Positions 37,939 to 45,830 of a stretch of DNA of 64,000 bases are shown here, piece after piece. Position 1 is the stretch's first letter. Each line of letters opens with the position of its first letter. A model generated the notes under the pieces. It was not told where the DNA came from and searched no databases. It saw only the letters and a list, made by a program, of their open reading frames with translations. The stretch comes from Actinomycetales bacterium (GTDB lineage: Bacteria > Actinomycetota > Actinomycetes > S36-B12). A program made the position numbers and the translations under genes. The stretch is from assembly GCA_018970025.1 (NCBI GenBank), contig JAGWXF010000014.1, positions 1 to 64,000 on the forward strand, in the 5' to 3' direction.

Positions 37939-39437
37939 CCGCAACCCACACGCCAGTCGCATTCCCGTCGAGATCGCTGGCGAGGCAGACCGGCATCCGC
38001 ATCGATCCCGATCCGTCCCGGGTCGTGGCCCGGCTCTTCGTGCCGGGCCTGGAGGACGTCGGGCCACAAGGCTCGCGTGCCGGCTCGGTGATCGATCGAA
38101 TCCTGCGCCTGGAGGAGTCGCTGATCGAGCCGACGCTGGCGGACATCGACGAGCGCTTCGGCGGGCGCCACCGCGACCTGTCGGGGATGTTCGAGACGAA
38201 CGCCGAGAAGGTCATCACCGTCATCGACCCGGCCATCACCCTGTCACCGGCACGCCGGCGGCTGCTGGGTGCCTACTTCACGCATGAGTACTCCATCGAG
38301 GGCGCATCGCTGTCGAATCCTTCCATCGTCCTGCACCCCGAGGGCGGCAGCGGCAGCGACGCGCGCTTCATCATGAGCGTCCGCGGCATCGGCGAGGGGC
38401 ACAAGTCATCCATCGGCTTTCGGACTGGGACGGTGAGCGGTTCCGGGGACGTCGTGCTCGACGAGCCGAGCCCCTTCGCGCAGACCGCGGTCAGCACTCC
38501 CGGACGCCACTACCGCAGCGTCTACCACGCCAAGCTGGACCTGCTCGGCGATGACTTCGAGTACGTGCATCAGCTGCTCGCGATGCTGCCCGCCGAGTTC
38601 GACGAGGTGGAGCTCAGCGAGGCGATCGCCGCCCTGAGCGCGGACCACTCGACCCATCGGCCGAGCCCGGCGATGGTCAACCACGCGATCAACCTGTCGC
38701 ACTGGTCGTACCAGGTCGAGTTCCCCGAGGAGACGGACATCTCCGAGCGGGTGCTGTGGCCGCAAGCCCCTCCGGAGTATCACGGCATGGAGGATGCACG
38801 CTTCGTCAGGTTCGTGGACGAGGAGGGGACGGTCACCTACTACGCCACGTACACCGCCTTCGACCGCGGCAACATCTCCCTGCAGCTGCTGCAGACCACG
38901 GACTTCAGGCGATTCGCCAGCTCGCCCATGGCGGGCGCCGCCGCGGTCGGCAAGGGGCTTGCCCTGTTCCCGCGGAAGGTGCAGGGCCGCTACATGGCAC
39001 TCACGCGCGCGGATCGCGAGACGAACGGGGTCGCCTCATCGGAAGACATCCGGCACTGGGCATCATTCGAGAGCCTGCAGGTGCCCCAGGAGCACTGGGA
39101 GGTGCTGCAGCTCGGCAACTGCGGCTCCCCGATCGAGACCGAGCATGGCTGGCTGGTCCTCACGCACGGGGTCGGCCCGATGCGCACCTACGCCCTCGGA
39201 GCGCTCCTGCTCGACCTCGACCGGCCGCATCGGGTGCTGGCCCGCTCGATCGAGCCCATCCTGTTCCCGGACCAGATGCACCGCGACGGGTACGTCCCCA
39301 ACGTCGTCTACTCCTGCGGCGGGCTCGCGCACGGCGACCACCTGGTCCTGCCCTTCGGGATCGCCGATCAGCGGATCTCGATCGCGACCTTCTCGATCAC
39401 CGGGCTCATCGACGCGATGCAGGAGACCGCGCCGTGA
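37935..39437 (+). CDS. GH130-family glycoside phosphorylase (mannoside-active, predicted)
   Basis: A 500-residue five-bladed-propeller enzyme. GH130 marks are 'SLSNPSIVLHP' (125-135), GMEDARF with the putative catalytic Asp287, 'YYATYTAFDRG', 'GNCGSPIETEHGWLVLTHGV' and 'GYVPNVVYSCGG'. GH130 enzymes mostly phosphorolyse beta-mannosides (beta-1,4 or beta-1,2) to mannose-1-phosphate. An N-terminal extension of about 110 residues precedes the propeller. It is last in the GT4-toroid-GH130 operon and convergent with glucokinase, with a 32-base overlap. Confidence 0.8.
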   Translation: MTATHTPVAFPSRSLARQTGIRIDPDPSRVVARLFVPGLEDVGPQGSRAGSVIDRILRLEESLIEPTLADIDERFGGRHRDLSGMFETNAEKVITVIDPAITLSPARRRLLGAYFTHEYSIEGASLSNPSIVLHPEGGSGSDARFIMSVRGIGEGHKSSIGFRTGTVSGSGDVVLDEPSPFAQTAVSTPGRHYRSVYHAKLDLLGDDFEYVHQLLAMLPAEFDEVELSEAIAALSADHSTHRPSPAMVNHAINLSHWSYQVEFPEETDISERVLWPQAPPEYHGMEDARFVRFVDEEGTVTYYATYTAFDRGNISLQLLQTTDFRRFASSPMAGAAAVGKGLALFPRKVQGRYMALTRADRETNGVASSEDIRHWASFESLQVPQEHWEVLQLGNCGSPIETEHGWLVLTHGVGPMRTYALGALLLDLDRPHRVLARSIEPILFPDQMHRDGYVPNVVYSCGGLAHGDHLVLPFGIADQRISIATFSITGLIDAMQETAP

Positions 39438-40395
39438 CCTCGCCGCTCACCTTGGCCGCCAGGTCTGCCGCGCCGATGAGCCCTGCGTCATTGCCGAGCG
39501 TCGCCTGGCGGACCTCGGGCACGGGGTTGTGCCCCATGCCGCCGATGTTCTCCCGCAGGGCCGCGCGGACGCTGCCCAGCAGCAGGTCACCGGCCTCGCC
39601 CACCCCTCCCCCGATGACGTAGGCCGCAGGGTCCAGGACCTGCGACAGGCTCGCCAGGCCTCGGCCCAGCCAGGTACCGGTGACGTCGAAGGCCTCGGTG
39701 GCCACCGGGTCCCCGGACCGCGCCGCCTCGGTGACGTGGATGCCCTGGACTCCCTCGGGCGTGCCATCGCCGAGGCCGAGGAGCAGCGAGGCGTCCTGAC
39801 GTCGGTGAGCGGCCAGGGCCCGAGCGGTTCGCACGAGCGCGCTCCCGCTCGCGTACTGCTCCAGGCATCCCTTCAGGCCGCAGCCGCAGGGCTGGCCATC
39901 GACCACCACTGTCAGATGGCCGATCTCACCCGCGCAGCCATGGGATCCGCGCAGCAGCCGGGCCCCGTGGATGATGCCTCCGCCCACCCCGGTGCCGACG
40001 GTCACCATGACCATGTCATCGACGCCACGGCCGGCACCAAACCGGTGCTCGGCCCAGGCGGCGGCGTTGCCGTCGTTCTCGATGACGACCGGCAGGCCGG
40101 TGCGGGCCTCCAGCACCTCGCGGGCGGGCACGTCGGTCCAGTGCAGGTTGGGTGCCCAGATGACCGTCGACATGGATGCGTCGACCGCGCCGGCAATCCC
40201 GACCCCGACTGCGGTCGCCTGCGTCGATGGCGATTCCATCAGCTCCGCGACGACTGCGGCGACGACGCCGAGCACGTCCATCGCGTCATTGCGCGGGGTC
40301 GGCTTGCGGGTCGTGCGCAGGATCGTCCCCGTGTCGTCGACCAGCCCGCCGAGGATCTTGGTGCCGCCGACGTCGACGCCGATCGTGACTGCCAC
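39406..40395 (-). CDS. glk: ROK-family glucokinase
   Basis: A 329-residue sugar kinase. N-terminal ATP motif 'IGVDVGGTKILGGLVD', sugar-binding 'PVVIENDGNAAAWAEHRFGA', 'VTVGTGVGGGII', 'AGEIGHLTVV' and the zinc-site motif CGCGLKGCLEQ are all present. It phosphorylates glucose in the cytosol and in streptomycetes also mediates carbon repression. The GTG follows TAGGCT by six bases, so it is leaderless. It ends inside the 3' end of GH130 on the other strand. Confidence 0.92.
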   Translation of the reverse strand: MAVTIGVDVGGTKILGGLVDDTGTILRTTRKPTPRNDAMDVLGVVAAVVAELMESPSTQATAVGVGIAGAVDASMSTVIWAPNLHWTDVPAREVLEARTGLPVVIENDGNAAAWAEHRFGAGRGVDDMVMVTVGTGVGGGIIHGARLLRGSHGCAGEIGHLTVVVDGQPCGCGLKGCLEQYASGSALVRTARALAAHRRQDASLLLGLGDGTPEGVQGIHVTEAARSGDPVATEAFDVTGTWLGRGLASLSQVLDPAAYVIGGGVGEAGDLLLGSVRAALRENIGGMGHNPVPEVRQATLGNDAGLIGAADLAAKVSGEVTARSPASRR

Positions 40396-40401
40396 GGAGC
40401 C

Positions 40402-40407
40402 AGCCTA
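40402..40407 (-). promoter_or_regulatory. Leaderless -10 (TAGGCT) for glk
   Basis: TAGGCT on the minus strand, then GGCTCC, then the GTG at 40395. It overlaps the stop of the upstream gene. Confidence 0.6.
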
Positions 40408-40719
40408 CGGGGCGGGCGGGTCCAGCTCGATCCAGTCGATGCGTGCGCCGGTCGGCTCTGCGGATGGGCGCAGGCCCTGGGCCAGGGCCTCATTCGCCCG
40501 GCACACCAGGCACTGCGGATGCGCGGACGAATCCGCATGGCTGACATGGGGATCGAGCACGGATCGACGTGCCCAATCGACGGCTGCCTGGACGCCGGTC
40601 ACCAGGTCTGCCAGCAGGACCCCTGGGGTCGAACGCGCCGAATCCTCAGGCCCGGCAGCACCTGGCCTGCCGGCCGACGACCACCAGGGCACATCGCCCT
40701 CGGCAGGAGCCGAGCTCAT
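40405..40719 (-). CDS. Small conserved actinobacterial protein (Rv2183c position)
   Basis: A 104-residue acidic/alanine-rich protein with a CxxC (PQCLVC, residues 68-73) following a short amphipathic region. It overlaps the end of the ArsA-like gene by ATGA and occupies the place of Rv2183c between the ArsA-like ATPase and downstream genes. The DUF5304 family has the same neighbours, and I suspect but cannot prove membership. The C-terminus 'RIDWIELDPPAP' is ordinary. Function unknown. Confidence 0.65.
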   Translation of the reverse strand: MSSAPAEGDVPWWSSAGRPGAAGPEDSARSTPGVLLADLVTGVQAAVDWARRSVLDPHVSHADSSAHPQCLVCRANEALAQGLRPSAEPTGARIDWIELDPPAP

Positions 40720-41948
40720 GGCGCATCGCCCGCCTCGGCCGCCGCCCGGTGAGCCCCTGCTGCCGGTTCCGTTCTGCCTTGATCCCTCCAGGCGTCCGGG
40801 TCCGGCTGCATCCGGATGGTGAGCACACCGGTGTCGAGGCGGGCGCCCTGCAGCGTGCAGCGCCGCAGGTGCGCGGGGAGCCGGATGGCCCGTCGAAGGC
40901 CCCCGATCGCCAGGACCAGGTGTCCGGCCGAGCGGCCCACCCGAAGATCGGCGCGGTCGACGCATGGCAGCGGGATGAGCAGGCGATACCCCGGCCCGTC
41001 CGGCTCCACCGGGATCCACCCAGCGACAAGCCCTCCCGAGCCAGCGGAGTCAGGCCCATCCGCACGATGACACTCGTCGGTCGTGGCACGCAGGTCTGTC
41101 ATGGGACGCAGGTCGGTGGCGCCACGCAGGTCGGCCCGACCGAGCGTGGACCGGCTCATCATCAGCTGGCCGATCCGGGCCGGACGCTCATCGGCTGGGC
41201 AGGCGAGCATGTCCAGCAGCGCGACGTCGCAGCCTGGCACGCAGGAGAGCGCAGCCCGAGCATCCTGGGCGCTCGCCCTGCGCTCGGCCGCCCAGGGCTC
41301 GGGCCAGCCGGCACCCGGCTCCGGGACGCCGTTCACGATCACCCGATGGACTCGGCACCCCCACGCAGCCATGGCCCCGATTGCCGCGCGCACCTGGGCC
41401 AGTGCCTGCTGGGTCGGGGACATCACGACGTGCACCTCGGCACCGGGCCACAAGGCCTGCTCGGCGCGCGCGCACGCAGCCTGCAGCGCCTGCACCGCTG
41501 CAACCACACCGGGATCCGTGCGGCTGGACAGCAGCAGCGCCGCCGGGGTCAGGTAGCGGTCCAGCAGCAGGGCGGTCGAGCTCACGCTGAGGGCGGCCCG
41601 GAGGAGGGAGTCCAGGCTTCCGGCGTCCCACACCACCACGTCCGCACCGGACCGGGCAACCGCCTCGGCCACGCGCAGGGCGCAAGCGAGGTCGGACACC
41701 CCCGGAATCACGCCGAGCTCATCAGCGGCGAGCCCCTGCGCTCCCTGCGCCATGAGCAGGGCCCCGAGGCCGCTGGCGAGCATGGGCCACAGCTCCCGCT
41801 GTGCCTGGGCGCGTGCATCCGGATCGTCCTCGAGCAGTCGGACGCTGGCACCTGCGTCCGTCAGGGCCGCCGCCTGCGCCCGGGCGATCGTCGTGGTGCC
41901 CGAGCCAGGCGTACCGCTAAGCAGCAGGAGACGTGCCGGACTCGACAC
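40716..41948 (-). CDS. ArsA/Get3-like protein with a degenerate P-loop
   Basis: A 410-residue protein in the position of Rv2184c. The N-terminal strand and loop LLLLSGTPGSGTTTIA (residues 7-22) align with the ArsA P-loop GKGGVGKTT, but both lysines are missing. The switch region reads 'VVVWDAGSLDSLLRAAL' instead of D-x-PTGH. The C-terminal part (about 340-395) resembles the ArsA HSP20-like domain. A hexapeptide repeat with TDLR lies near residues 270-292. It starts at a GTG inside the SRPBCC gene. ATP hydrolysis looks unlikely; a structural or membrane-targeting role is possible. Confidence 0.7.
   Translation of the reverse strand: MSSPARLLLLSGTPGSGTTTIARAQAAALTDAGASVRLLEDDPDARAQAQRELWPMLASGLGALLMAQGAQGLAADELGVIPGVSDLACALRVAEAVARSGADVVVWDAGSLDSLLRAALSVSSTALLLDRYLTPAALLLSSRTDPGVVAAVQALQAACARAEQALWPGAEVHVVMSPTQQALAQVRAAIGAMAAWGCRVHRVIVNGVPEPGAGWPEPWAAERRASAQDARAALSCVPGCDVALLDMLACPADERPARIGQLMMSRSTLGRADLRGATDLRPMTDLRATTDECHRADGPDSAGSGGLVAGWIPVEPDGPGYRLLIPLPCVDRADLRVGRSAGHLVLAIGGLRRAIRLPAHLRRCTLQGARLDTGVLTIRMQPDPDAWRDQGRTEPAAGAHRAAAEAGDAP
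41070..41145 (-). repeat. 18-base coding repeat in the ArsA-like gene
   Basis: ACGCAGGTC recurs at 41088, 41106 and 41124 within 18-base units. It encodes a degenerate TDLR hexapeptide in a linker before the C-terminal domain. Confidence 0.8.
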
Positions 41949-42372
41949 GCTTCTTCAGGCCCTTCAGTGCGGTGTCGATGATCACCTTCTCCGCCTTGCG
42001 CTTCATTGCCCCGATCATGGGGATCTTCACGTCGACGCTGAGCCGGTAGTGGACGGTCGTGGTGCCGTCGTTGTTGTCGGTGAGGCTGTAGGAGCCGTCC
42101 ATGGACGTCAGCAGGTCGCCCTTGGTCAGCGTCCACGAGACCGCCGAGTCGCCATCCCAGTCGTACTCGAGCTCGTACGTGTCCTTGATCAGGCCCGACT
42201 CCACCTGGAATCGCGCGTCGGCAGCGCGGTTGTCCTCCTCGTAGACCGACAGCACCTGCACCGAGGTGATGCCATCGCTCCATTGCGTGTAGGCCGGCAG
42301 GTCGGCGATGACAGCCATGACGTCGGCCGGCGGGGCCTCGATGACGATGCTGGACTCGGTCGACGCAGGCAT
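41917..42372 (-). CDS. SRPBCC-family (polyketide-cyclase-like) protein
   Basis: A 151-residue START-like fold protein: 'ESSIVIEAPPADVMAVIADL' (residues 6-25), 'YTQWSDGITSVQVL', 'YELEYDWDGDSAVSWTL', and a long C-terminal helix 'AEKVIIDTALKGLKKRVES'. It matches Rv2185c in position and length. Such proteins bind a hydrophobic ligand. AGGAGG four bases before the ATG is a strong ribosome binding site. The ArsA-like gene starts inside its last 11 codons, so the two are coupled. Confidence 0.85.
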   Translation of the reverse strand: MPASTESSIVIEAPPADVMAVIADLPAYTQWSDGITSVQVLSVYEEDNRAADARFQVESGLIKDTYELEYDWDGDSAVSWTLTKGDLLTSMDGSYSLTDNNDGTTTVHYRLSVDVKIPMIGAMKRKAEKVIIDTALKGLKKRVESGTSPAA

Positions 42373-42428
42373 GCGGCCTCCTGGCTCTCGCGGCCGTCTG
42401 GCGGGCCAGTCGGCGAACGGCTCAGGCT

Positions 42429-42473
42429 ACTGCCTGGAAAGACACTGCCTGGAAGGACACTGCCTGGAAGGCA
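42429..42473. repeat. Three tandem 15-base repeats upstream of the SRPBCC-ArsA operon
   Basis: ACTGCCTGGAARGAC at 42429-42443 and 42444-42458, with a variant at 42459-42473. They fill most of the 116-base gap between the phosphoesterase stop and the SRPBCC start. Confidence 0.88.
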
Positions 42474-42488
42474 TCGACCGAAGATCCA

Positions 42489-43268
42489 TCACAGGTCGAT
42501 CGCGAATGGCCGGCCCCGAGCCTGGAAGTGCCCGACGTTCACGCACTCGGTACGGCCGATCCTGGACCGCGCCCGGTGCGGCTGATGGACATGGCCGAAG
42601 AAGTGGTAGCGCGGCTGTGCCCGTCGGACGTACTCGGCTAGCCCCGCGCTGCCGACCTCGAATCGGCGGGCGATGACGTCGTAGGTGAGCTCAGGCAGCC
42701 GGGGCGGGATGTGGGTGAACAGGATGTCGACGTCGCCGATGGCGTCGAGCTTCGCCTGGTACTCCTCCTCGGTGACCTCGTACGGGGTGCGCATCGGGCT
42801 CACCAGTCCCCCGCCGACGAATCCCATCCGCATTCCGCCGAGCTCGACCGCGACGGCATCGAGGACTCGGTGCGTGGGCCGGGCATAGGAGGGCCACAGC
42901 CCGGGGACATCGACATTGCCGTAGGTGAGCACCGCGTGGTCTGGCATGGCCGCGAAGGCCTCCTCGTACTGGCCCGCGACCCGCTCCTGCAGGCGGGCCC
43001 ACCGCTCCTGCGGATCGAGCACGCCGATGCGCTCCCACGCCGCTGCGCTCAGGCTGCGGGCGTCCTCGAACCGGCCCGCCGTGCGCGCCGCGATGTAGGC
43101 ACGCGTGTGCGTCTCCCCGAACAGGTCGGCGTAGATCCCGCGGGACGGATCGGCGTAGTCCAGGAACAGGATCAGGTCGCCCAGGCAGACGAAGAGGTCA
43201 GCTCCTTCGGCGGCCTGCCTCAGTTCTGGCCAGGCGCCGTGGACGTCCGATGCGATATGCACTCTCAT
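42489..43268 (-). CDS. Metallophosphoesterase
   Basis: A 259-residue calcineurin-like phosphoesterase. Motifs in order: IASDVHGAW (metal Asp and His, residues 5-13), 'VCLGDLILFLDY' for GD, 'LTYGNVDVPG' for GNxD, 'ILFTHIPPRLP' (His) and 'FFGHVHQPHR' for GHxH. The substrate may be a nucleotide, phosphoprotein or lipid phosphate. The ATG at 43268 is preceded by a six-codon mini-ORF created by a 17-base duplication. It follows an SRPBCC gene in the same operon. Confidence 0.85.
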   Translation of the reverse strand: MRVHIASDVHGAWPELRQAAEGADLFVCLGDLILFLDYADPSRGIYADLFGETHTRAYIAARTAGRFEDARSLSAAAWERIGVLDPQERWARLQERVAGQYEEAFAAMPDHAVLTYGNVDVPGLWPSYARPTHRVLDAVAVELGGMRMGFVGGGLVSPMRTPYEVTEEEYQAKLDAIGDVDILFTHIPPRLPELTYDVIARRFEVGSAGLAEYVRRAQPRYHFFGHVHQPHRARSRIGRTECVNVGHFQARGRPFAIDL

Positions 43269-43289
43269 GACGTGTGCACTCTCATGACG
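43258..43289. repeat. 17-base tandem duplication of a coupled start site
   Basis: TGCACTCTCATGACG occurs at 43258-43272 and 43275-43289. Each copy contains, on the minus strand, an ATGA at which one reading frame ends and another begins. Confidence 0.9.
43265..43285 (-). CDS. Six-codon mini-ORF linking SRPBCC and phosphoesterase genes
   Basis: Reading from the ATG at 43285 gives MRVHTS and stops at TGA (43265-43267). The start overlaps the stop of the SRPBCC gene (ATGA), and the stop overlaps the phosphoesterase ATG (ATGA). It probably preserves translational coupling after a 17-base duplication. Its peptide is unlikely to have a function. Confidence 0.4.
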   Translation of the reverse strand: MRVHTS

Positions 43290-43716
43290 CGCGCGTGCTC
43301 GGGCCGCGGGCAGCCTCACCTGGACGACGGCCGGCCTCGAGCTCGTCCTTCAGCGCCCAGGCATGGGCCTTCCACGCCAGGGCCTGCTGACGGCGCAGGC
43401 CAGCCGCGACCCGCTGGCCCCTGGGCGAGGATGGCAGCTGGCGTGGGGTAGCCGGCCTGCCCGGGGCCGACGGATCGGCTCGCAGGTAGTAGTGCAGCAG
43501 GACCCCGTCCAGGCTTGACTCCAGCCAGATCTCGCACGAGCCGACCAGCGAGCCGCTGATCGACCACCGGATGCCCTGCTCGCCGCGGTCCATGAACACC
43601 GACATGCGCCATTTCGGCCACCATGCATGCCAGCGAACCTGGTCGGCGACGATCGGGGCAAGGATGCCGCGGTCGACCGCGATGAAGGTCTCATCGACCA
43701 GGTCGATCGTCGGCAT
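43282..43716 (-). CDS. SRPBCC / polyketide-cyclase-like protein
   Basis: A 144-residue protein starting 'MPTIDLVDETFIAVDRGILA', with 'WHAWWPKWRMSVFMDRGEQG' and 'LVGSCEIWLESSLDGVLLHYYLRAD' as in START-like coat or lipid-binding proteins of actinobacteria. The tail after residue 85 is basic and helical. The ATG at 43716 is chosen because conservation-like sequence begins there; a frame to 43788 adds only Arg/Ala-rich residues. No ribosome binding site is visible. It precedes the phosphoesterase through the mini-ORF junction and is divergent from fadD. Confidence 0.7.
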   Translation of the reverse strand: MPTIDLVDETFIAVDRGILAPIVADQVRWHAWWPKWRMSVFMDRGEQGIRWSISGSLVGSCEIWLESSLDGVLLHYYLRADPSAPGRPATPRQLPSSPRGQRVAAGLRRQQALAWKAHAWALKDELEAGRRPGEAARGPSTRAS

Positions 43717-43904
43717 GGCCGGCAGGATGTCACATCGCCGCCGCAACCGGCCTCTTGCTGGCGCCCCGGATGCGCGGTCGCGGGCCACCGGGGTATCCCG
43801 TACCGTGTCAAAGTGAATTACGTCACGCCCATTGGTGAGCCGTCCGCCGATGCTGAGGGGTCCTTGCCGCAGGCGTGCCGCAAACTGCCGAAGGAGGCCT
43901 CGTC

Positions 43905-45704
43905 ATGCTGAAGGAGTTCAGCGTCCCGGCCATTGTGGCCGCCCCGACCACGGGGAGTCTGACCGATCACATCATCGAGAACGCGAGCACCGATCCCGGT
44001 CGAGCGGTCCTGTCCATCAATCGCGGCGGGGCCTGGGTTTCGATGACCGCCGCGGACTTCCTGGGCGAGGTGAAGGCCGTCGCCAGGGGGCTCATCGCCA
44101 ACGGCATCGAGCCGGGCCAGCGGATCGCGATCATGTCGCGGACCCGCTACGAGTGGACCCTCCTGGACTACGCCACCTGGTACGCCGGGGCCATCAGCGT
44201 CCCGATCTACGAGACCTCGTCAGCGGAGCAGGTGCACTGGATCTGCAGCGACTCAAATGCCGTGGCCATCGTGATGGAGAGCGCCAAGAACAAGGCCGTC
44301 TTCGCCGAGGTGACCGCCGAGCTCCCCGAGGTCACCCGCGCGTGGGTCATCGACGAGGGCTGCGTGGAGTCGCTGAAGGCAGCGGGCCATGAGGTCTCGG
44401 ACGAGGTCCTGGAGTCCCACCGGGCATCGGTGACCCCGCAGACCCTCGCGACGATCATCTACACCTCCGGCACCACGGGCCGGCCCAAGGGCTGCATGCT
44501 CACCCATCGGAACTTCATGTTCGAGGTCGATAACGTCGTGCAGGGACTCAAGGAGGTCTTCCTGGCCCCGGGCTCGTCCACCCTGCTCTTCCTGCCGATC
44601 GCGCATGTCTTCGGCCGCGTCATCCAGCTGGGCTGCATGCGGGCAAAGGTGCGCCTAGCGCACTCGCCGGACATCAGCAACCTGCTGGGCGACCTGCAGT
44701 CGTTCCAGCCCACCTTCCTGCTGGCCGTCCCCCGAGTCTTCGAGAAGGTGTTCAACTCGGCACAGCAGAAGGCCAATGCCGACGGCAAGGGCAACATCTT
44801 CAACACCGCAGCCCAGGTGGCGATCGACTACAGCCAGGCCCTCGATGACGGCGGCCCGGGCCTGGGCCTGAAGCTCAAGCACGGCCTGTTCGATCGCCTG
44901 GTCTACAAGAAGCTCAGGCACGCGATGGGAGGCGAGCTGCGCTGGGCCGTCTCGGGCGGCGCCCCCCTCGGCGCACGGCTGGGCCACTTCTTCCGCGGCA
45001 TCGGGGTGACCATCCTCGAGGGCTACGGCCTGACCGAGACCAGCGCGGCCAGCACCGTGAACCGGCCCGCGGCCATCAGCATCGGCACCGTCGGCCAGCC
45101 GTTCCCCGGCTCATCGGTGAAGGTGGCCGACGACGGCGAGCTCCTGCTGGCCGGCGAGCACATCTTCCAGGGCTACTGGAACAACCCGACGGCGACAGCG
45201 GAGGCGATCGAGCCCGACGGATGGTTCCACTCCGGGGATATCGGCGAGATCGACGACCGAGGGTTCGTCCGCATCACCGGTCGCAAGAAGGAGCTGATCG
45301 TCACCGCTGGCGGCAAGAACGTCGCACCCGCGGTGCTGGAGGACCGCATCCGGGCCAACTGGCTGGTCTCGCAGTGCATGGTGGTCGGGGACAACCGGCC
45401 GTTCATCGCGGCCCTGATCACCATCGATCCGGAGTCCTTCGCCGCCTGGAAGAAGCAGGCCGGGAAGCCCGACGCTGCGACCGTCGCCGACCTGGCCACG
45501 GACGCAGACCTCGTCGCGGTGATCCAGCAGGCGGTCGACCAGGGCAACAAGGCCGTCTCCAATGCCGAGGCGATCAAGAAGTTCACGATCATGGGCAGCG
45601 ACTGGACGGAGGAGGGCGGCCAGATGACACCGTCCCTGAAGCTGAAGCGCAATGTCGTCATGAAGGAGTGCGAGGCCGACATCGCCGCGCTGTACGGCGA
45701 CTGA
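43905..45704 (+). CDS. fadD15: Long-chain fatty-acid--CoA ligase (FadD15-type)
   Basis: A 599-residue ANL-superfamily enzyme. The P-loop is IIYTSGTTGRPKGCMLTHRN (about residues 185-204), with 'GYGLTETSAAST', 'GWFHSGDIGEIDDRGFVRITGRKKELIV' and a C-terminal lysine in 'GGQMTPSLKLKR'. It activates long-chain fatty acids. Position and strand match Rv2187. The ATG at 43905 has AAGGAGG seven bases upstream. A leader of roughly 100 bases after a possible TACCGT (43801-43806) suggests an ordinary leadered transcript. Confidence 0.93.
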   Translation: MLKEFSVPAIVAAPTTGSLTDHIIENASTDPGRAVLSINRGGAWVSMTAADFLGEVKAVARGLIANGIEPGQRIAIMSRTRYEWTLLDYATWYAGAISVPIYETSSAEQVHWICSDSNAVAIVMESAKNKAVFAEVTAELPEVTRAWVIDEGCVESLKAAGHEVSDEVLESHRASVTPQTLATIIYTSGTTGRPKGCMLTHRNFMFEVDNVVQGLKEVFLAPGSSTLLFLPIAHVFGRVIQLGCMRAKVRLAHSPDISNLLGDLQSFQPTFLLAVPRVFEKVFNSAQQKANADGKGNIFNTAAQVAIDYSQALDDGGPGLGLKLKHGLFDRLVYKKLRHAMGGELRWAVSGGAPLGARLGHFFRGIGVTILEGYGLTETSAASTVNRPAAISIGTVGQPFPGSSVKVADDGELLLAGEHIFQGYWNNPTATAEAIEPDGWFHSGDIGEIDDRGFVRITGRKKELIVTAGGKNVAPAVLEDRIRANWLVSQCMVVGDNRPFIAALITIDPESFAAWKKQAGKPDAATVADLATDADLVAVIQQAVDQGNKAVSNAEAIKKFTIMGSDWTEEGGQMTPSLKLKRNVVMKECEADIAALYGD

Positions 45705-45744
45705 GCCGGCACCGGGCTGCCCACGGCAGCCCGCGATCGTCCCG

Positions 45745-45786
45745 CGCATCGAGGGTAGTCCGCGTGATCGGACTACCCTCGATGCG
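45745..45786. promoter_or_regulatory. 17-base perfect inverted repeat over the GT-C promoter
   Basis: Left arm 45745-45761 and right arm 45770-45786 are exact reverse complements around an eight-base loop. The right arm contains the TACCCT -10 and ends at the first base of the GTG start. It may be an operator, or a terminator for fadD15 lacking a T-tract. Confidence 0.7.
45774..45779 (+). promoter_or_regulatory. Leaderless -10 (TACCCT) for the GT-C gene
   Basis: TACCCT then CGATGC then GTG at 45786. It lies inside the right arm of the inverted repeat. Confidence 0.55.
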
Positions 45787-45830
45787 TGTTCGGTCGGGCG
45801 GTGTTCGGTCGGGCGGTGTTCAGTCGGGCG
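45786..45830 (+). repeat. Three tandem 15-base repeats each beginning with GTG
   Basis: GTGTTCGGTCGGGCG at 45786-45800 and 45801-45815, and with one change at 45816-45830. It encodes VFGRA-type pentapeptides in frame, so each copy offers a GTG start. Confidence 0.9.

Noticed and set aside
45745-45786. Inverted repeat as a simple intrinsic terminator of fadD15
   Set aside because: No T-tract, and one arm is the promoter and start of the next gene. A terminator role is not excluded but is not the best reading.
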